A stretch of DNA of 16,873 nucleotides from VGKP01 sp964647695 (GTDB taxonomy: Archaea > Nanobdellota > Nanobdellia > Pacearchaeales > GW2011-AR1). A model generated the notes under the pieces. The model was not told the origin of the DNA. It did not search any database and saw nothing but the letters and a program-made list of their open reading frames with translations. The position numbers and the translations under genes were made by a program. Of this stretch, positions 14,311-16,873 are shown in pieces; within the stretch, counting starts at the first letter, position 1; each line of letters opens with the position of its first letter. The stretch covers positions 1 through 16,873 of the forward strand of contig CAZYIS010000013.1 of NCBI GenBank assembly GCA_964647695.1, in the 5' to 3' direction.

Positions 14311-14586
14311 ATGGTAGAAAAGTATAGAATATTTTTAGTTACAAATTATGAAGTTATGTATGATATGGGAAACGCAGCAGTTTCTGGAAGTTCTAGAGAA
14401 GATGCACTTTCAGTATTAGAAGAGTATTTGTTAAGTCCAGAAGCAAAAGGAACATTTAATATTACAAAAGAAGAATTACAGTTTAAAGTAAGAGGCGAAG
14501 TTATTGATACTGGAATAAATGCAGATCAAAGAACGGTTATTTATAGTAAATATAAAAAAGATTTTTCTCAGACTAAATTAGATTAA
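14311..14586 (+). CDS. Hypothetical small protein (91 aa)
   Basis: Family not recognised. The product is a small soluble protein with a probable alpha-beta fold: a strand KYRIFLVTNYEV, then a Ser/Gly turn and a helix SREDALSVLEEYLLS, then strands FKVRGEVIDTG and RTVIYSKYK. The overall charge is near neutral to acidic. It occupies the place where archaea usually carry rps10 behind EF-1A, but it shares no S10 motifs. TTTTTATGG and a TATA box 25 nt upstream indicate a leaderless single-gene transcript. It is convergent with the gene at 14603, 16 bases away. Confidence 0.7.
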   Translation: MVEKYRIFLVTNYEVMYDMGNAAVSGSSREDALSVLEEYLLSPEAKGTFNITKEELQFKVRGEVIDTGINADQRTVIYSKYKKDFSQTKLD

Positions 14587-14602
14587 TGATTGAATTGTAC
14601 AA

Positions 14603-14974
14603 CTATACGGCTACTAAACTTATGGCGAAATAATTTTCTATTTCTTTTCTGTCCAGAGTGTTCTTTAAACTATTGTTCACAGGCACTTTAGCTAATAGTG
14701 GAGACTGATCCTTTAGAGCAAATAAAAGATAGGATGCATTAGGACACATAGACTCTATGTGTTTAATTCTCTCAATAGTTTTTTCATCCTGAGTTAAATA
14801 ATGACTATATAGTGTAATTATCTGACCGGGAACATTATATTTCTGAGGATCTGATCTTTCTATCTTACCTAAAAATAATAATTCAAACCAACCAGAGAAT
14901 TCATCATCATCGGTTGCTAAACATAAATCAGAATTATATAAAAAGTTTTCTAAATTTTTCTTAGATTTTGCCAT
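14603..14974 (-). CDS. Hypothetical protein (123 aa)
   Basis: I do not recognise this protein. It is soluble, with acidic and aromatic patches (LATDDDEFSGWFELLFLGKI, about residues 19-38), a central hydrophobic strand (GQIITLYSHYL) and a helix with many charges (DEKTIERIKHIESMC). It ends in a short hydrophobic tail (FAISLVAV). The ATG at 14974 has a minus-strand TATA box (GATTTAAATA, about 14996-15005) centred about 26 nt upstream. It is divergent from the TPR-like gene across 99 bp, in which each gene has its own TATA box. Confidence 0.65.
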   Translation of the reverse strand: MAKSKKNLENFLYNSDLCLATDDDEFSGWFELLFLGKIERSDPQKYNVPGQIITLYSHYLTQDEKTIERIKHIESMCPNASYLLFALKDQSPLLAKVPVNNSLKNTLDRKEIENYFAISLVAV

Positions 14975-14995
14975 GAAACATTTAATTAACCTCGG

Positions 14996-15004
14996 TATTT
15001 AAAT
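14996..15004 (-). promoter_or_regulatory. TATA box for the gene at 14603-14974
   Basis: On the minus strand it reads ATTTAAATA and is centred about 26 nt before the start codon at 14974, again implying a leaderless transcript. Confidence 0.5.
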
Positions 15005-15044
15005 CAAATTGCATTTTTTGAATATAATGTGCAAGATAATAAAA

Positions 15045-15053
15045 CTTATAAAT
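15045..15053 (+). promoter_or_regulatory. TATA box for the TPR-like gene
   Basis: CTTATAAAT is centred 25 nt before the ATG at 15074. The bases just before the ATG are A-rich (CAAAAACT), as in the EF and rps12 genes, rather than a T run. Confidence 0.55.
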
Positions 15054-15073
15054 GCTGAATTGCAACAAAAACT

Positions 15074-15715
15074 ATGATTGGTGATAAAATTAGTAGAAAA
15101 GAGGTAGAAGCAAAACTTGCTTCATCAGGAGATTATGTTAAAATGGATTTCCTACAAAGATGTTTGAAAAAGGAAATGGATTTTGACACTAAAAGATTTG
15201 TTCTATTGAAATTAGCTGGCGTTTATGAATCCAGAATGATGTTTCTTGAAGCAGCAAAGATGATGAGAATTGTGGCTGATATCAACACTACATTCGATGG
15301 TAAATATGCAGACTTTGCAAAATCCATGGAACTTTATCTAAAGGGAAGCGAGTTTAACGAAGCAGAATTATCATTCAAAAAAGCACTTGCCTGCGGAAAT
15401 GATAAGCAAAAAATTGCACTTAGAGCTAAAATGAAGGAAACCTACAAAGCAAAAGCAGCGGAATTCATCAAGAGAGACAAGAGAAAGAACGCTGCAGACA
15501 CCTATGAAAGCTTCCTAGCACTACCATTCTTAGATTCCATTGAAAGAAAAGAGGCACAGAAAGTATTACTAGGTCTTTATCAAAGACTAGGAAAGCTAAG
15601 AGAATTTTATGCATTGGAAAAAGACATCGCAAATCCAACTCCAATTAAGGCAAAACCAGAAATGGAAGAAAAGAAGAGATATGATGATTTCAACATTGAT
15701 GATTTGTTGAATTAG
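15074..15715 (+). CDS. TPR-like helical repeat protein (213 aa)
   Basis: The protein is made of helix pairs resembling tetratricopeptide repeats, which usually act as protein-binding scaffolds. Candidate repeats are MMFLEAAKMMRIVADI (about residues 55-70), SEFNEAELSFKKALACGN (about 92-109), DKRKNAADTYESFLALP (about 134-150) and LYQRLGKLREFYALEKDI near 168-185. The end is a flexible, charged tail finishing RYDDFNIDDLLN, which looks like a docking peptide. There is no signal peptide or membrane helix. Codon choice (ATC, GAC, TTC, AAC, TCC) matches that of EF-1A and EF-2 rather than that of the orphan genes around it, suggesting high expression. The partner and role cannot be told from the sequence. 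Confidence 0.8.
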   Translation: MIGDKISRKEVEAKLASSGDYVKMDFLQRCLKKEMDFDTKRFVLLKLAGVYESRMMFLEAAKMMRIVADINTTFDGKYADFAKSMELYLKGSEFNEAELSFKKALACGNDKQKIALRAKMKETYKAKAAEFIKRDKRKNAADTYESFLALPFLDSIERKEAQKVLLGLYQRLGKLREFYALEKDIANPTPIKAKPEMEEKKRYDDFNIDDLLN

Positions 15716-15740
15716 AATTATATATAGTATCTTAATAATA

Positions 15741-15750
15741 TTTATTAACT
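15741..15750 (+). promoter_or_regulatory. TATA box, leaderless start at 15770; T-rich tract doubles as terminator candidate
   Basis: TTTATTAACT is centred about 25 nt before the ATG at 15770. The 15 or so bases before that ATG are nearly all T (TTTTTTGTTTGTTTTT), which could also stop transcription coming from the TPR-like gene. Confidence 0.45.
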
Positions 15751-15769
15751 GTATTTTTTGTTTGTTTTT

Positions 15770-16504
15770 ATGCAACTACCAGCTAATTTGAGATTTGAAG
15801 CTAAGCATGTTTTGATAGTAGATTATAAAGGGTTACAACCAAGTACAATTGTCCATTTTGATTCATTTGATAGACTCAAAGAAGATTTAAAAGTTAACTT
15901 GGGAATGATGAAAAATGCATCCATATTTACTAAACCATCGGATAACTTTAGATCTGAAACTGGATTTAGTGGACCCTATGAATCTCACCCTCATTTTGAA
16001 AAGCGATTAAAGGAGTATCAAAGTCAATTTTACGTTCCTAAACCTAAAACCAAAAAGAAAGAGAATGTCATTGTAGCACAAGAGGTACAACCATCAGATG
16101 AATTAAATGTTAATTTAAATGAACTATTCCCAATGTATGATGGACAGGAAATTATATTTGGAAAAAAAGTTAATTATTCTTTTTCAACTGGAAAATTAAA
16201 AGAAAGTAGTAGAGAAGTTGAATTGAAAATTAGCAGATTAGAAGACAGAATTCAAACACATACATTATATAGAATATCAAGAGTTGCTGCGCCTGGATTA
16301 AGGCCCTTGTCTGAAGTTATTGAAATTGCTGAAAAAAGGGGAGCAAATATTGTGTGTGGGGGAGAAGGAAGAGATTACAAAGGATTTTATTACTTCTTTA
16401 AAATGGGAGAAACAGAACTTAGCCCAAAAGTGTTAGGACTAGAAAAATATATGATCTCTAATATTAAAAAAGCAATGGATGCAAAATCTAAACCTAAAAG
16501 TTAA
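15770..16504 (+). CDS. Hypothetical protein (244 aa), two domains
   Basis: Family not recognised. An N-terminal domain (about residues 1-85) starts with strands RFEAKHVLIVDYKG and includes a DSFDRLKEDL helix. A Lys/Pro-rich linker (PKPKTKKKENV, about 86-105) precedes a second domain with FGKKVNYSFSTGK, a charged segment (SREVELKISRLEDRI) and RISRVAAPGLRPLSEVIEIA. The latter ends in an alpha-beta unit (IVCGGEGRDYKGFYYFFKMG). I chose the ATG at 15770 over the in-frame TTG at 15758, because a TATA box lies 25 nt before the ATG and the T tract fits other starts in this window. It has no signal peptide or membrane segment and is convergent with the small gene at 16562-16693. Confidence 0.72.
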   Translation: MQLPANLRFEAKHVLIVDYKGLQPSTIVHFDSFDRLKEDLKVNLGMMKNASIFTKPSDNFRSETGFSGPYESHPHFEKRLKEYQSQFYVPKPKTKKKENVIVAQEVQPSDELNVNLNELFPMYDGQEIIFGKKVNYSFSTGKLKESSREVELKISRLEDRIQTHTLYRISRVAAPGLRPLSEVIEIAEKRGANIVCGGEGRDYKGFYYFFKMGETELSPKVLGLEKYMISNIKKAMDAKSKPKS

Positions 16505-16531
16505 TCTAGTTTATAGGATTCAATCTACATT

Positions 16532-16560
16532 TAAAAAAATAAAAATAAAAGAAAAATTTT
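16532..16560 (-). terminator. Oligo-T terminator on the minus strand
   Basis: Directly after the stop of the 43-aa minus-strand gene, the minus strand carries several runs of T (four to seven long) with few interruptions, the typical archaeal intrinsic termination signal. No stable hairpin precedes it. Confidence 0.55.
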
Positions 16561-16561
16561 C

Positions 16562-16693
16562 TTAATCGTCTCTTAGTGAGTCAAGATCACTGTCGAAAAG
16601 TGCCTCGATTTCTTCTACTGCTGCTACATCGGATTCCGGTGCAGCAATCACTTCTTCGACTTTCTCAACCTCTTTTATATTCTTTCTTCCCAT
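16562..16693 (-). CDS. Small acidic protein (43 aa), hypothetical
   Basis: The peptide begins MGRKNIKEVEKVEEV and continues with an acidic, Ala-containing stretch to the C-terminus LFDSDLDSLRDD. It is strongly acidic and probably unstructured or a single helix. It has no Cys and no membrane segment. The frame extends upstream to a TTG at 16756, but a minus-strand TATA box (CTTTATATA, 16723-16731) lies inside that extension. The ATG at 16693, about 34 nt from the box centre, is therefore the likelier start, with a leader of about 8 nt. An oligo-T terminator follows the stop. A complete promoter-ORF-terminator unit argues that it is real; its function is unknown. Confidence 0.55.
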   Translation of the reverse strand: MGRKNIKEVEKVEEVIAAPESDVAAVEEIEALFDSDLDSLRDD

Positions 16694-16722
16694 GGTGCTA
16701 TTCTCTTCAGTAAAAGCTTTAG

Positions 16723-16731
16723 TATATAAAG
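16723..16731 (-). promoter_or_regulatory. TATA box for the 43-aa gene
   Basis: The minus strand reads CTTTATATA, centred about 34 nt before the ATG at 16693. The position excludes the upstream TTG as the translation start. Confidence 0.5.
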
Positions 16732-16873
16732 GTTTTGCAGAAAATATAGACGACAAAACCTATATTCTTGAGTAGAATAAGATTTATATAGGAATTATAG
16801 GCTTATTGTTTAGTTCGTAAAAATTCTAAAATAGGCTATTTCCTAGGTGTTAATTTATAATAATATATGAGAG
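16732..16873. other. Non-coding right end with possible RNA fold
   Basis: I see no gene here. TAGGAA-TT-ATAG (16789-16800) can pair with CTATTTCCTA (16836-16845), giving ten pairs with a two-base bulge. The loop holds an inner hairpin TTTAG/CTAAA (16809-16813 with 16826-16830). GATTTATATAGG at 16781-16792 is TATA-like on both strands. A small TATTCT/AGAATA hairpin lies at about 16762-16778. This could be the leader of a gene beyond the window, a small RNA, or chance pairing in AT-rich DNA. Confidence 0.25.

Noticed and set aside
14311..14586. Ribosomal protein S10 behind EF-1A
   Set aside because: Position and length (91 aa) invite this call, but no S10 motif is present.
15758..15769. TTG at 15758 as start of the 244-aa gene
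   Set aside because: The TATA box is spaced for the ATG at 15770, and the TTG lies in a T tract upstream of the expected transcript start.
16694..16756. TTG at 16756 as start of the small acidic gene
   Set aside because: A good minus-strand TATA box lies inside this extension, so it would not be transcribed from that promoter.
16809..16830. tRNA T-arm-like GTTCGTAA near the right end
   Set aside because: The flanking bases do not form a five-pair T stem around a seven-base loop and no acceptor or anticodon arm can be found.
1..16873. CRISPR arrays, insertion sequences, rRNA and tRNA genes
   Set aside because: No regularly spaced repeats, transposase-like ORFs, terminal inverted repeats or RNA-gene signatures were seen on either strand.

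Overview
The window is 16.9 kb of AT-rich DNA from an archaeon. The archaeal-type RNA polymerase large subunit, the archaeal NusA-like KH protein, uS12, uS7, EF-2 and EF-1A show this, as do TATA boxes about 25 nt upstream of start codons and the lack of clear Shine-Dalgarno sites. Arginine is encoded almost only by AGA. The small compact proteins, the many orphan ORFs and the look of EF-2 suggest a DPANN/ARMAN-like lineage. That placement is an inference and would need a tree.

Layout. (1) Bases 1-4472 hold the conserved transcription/translation block: the 3' part of an unsplit rpoA (A' and A'' in one chain), nusA one base behind it, then rps12-rps7 with overlapping stop and start under their own promoter. 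(2) Bases 4473-9071 interrupt the usual archaeal order S7 - EF-2 with two convergent orphan genes and a tight leuB-leuC-leuD operon whose LeuC and LeuD are of the long, bacterial kind. (3) EF-2 follows at 9142-11337. (4) Between EF-2 and EF-1A (11338-12823) sit two orphan genes and a T4 DenV-like pyrimidine-dimer DNA glycosylase. The glycosylase is divergent from one orphan, across a 50-bp spacer with a single centred TATA element. (5) EF-1A is at 12824-14104. (6) After it come small accessory genes: a probable 37-aa one-helix membrane protein, 91-aa and 123-aa orphans, a TPR-like protein with the codon pattern of the highly expressed genes, a 244-aa orphan and a 43-aa acidic protein. The last 180 bases hold no gene but contain a promoter and a possible RNA fold.

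Together the core genes supply transcription elongation (RpoA, NusA) and translation (S12, S7, EF-2, EF-1A). Most accessory genes appear to be single units with their own TATA box and leaderless mRNA. The leu genes would convert isopropylmalate to the leucine precursor if isopropylmalate is the substrate, but no leuA is present here. The main oddities are the unsplit RpoA with a trimmed A'/A'' junction, changes in its trigger loop, an Asp-to-His change in the EF-2 P-loop, the DenV homologue with Val at the catalytic N-terminal position, and the symmetric bidirectional promoter.
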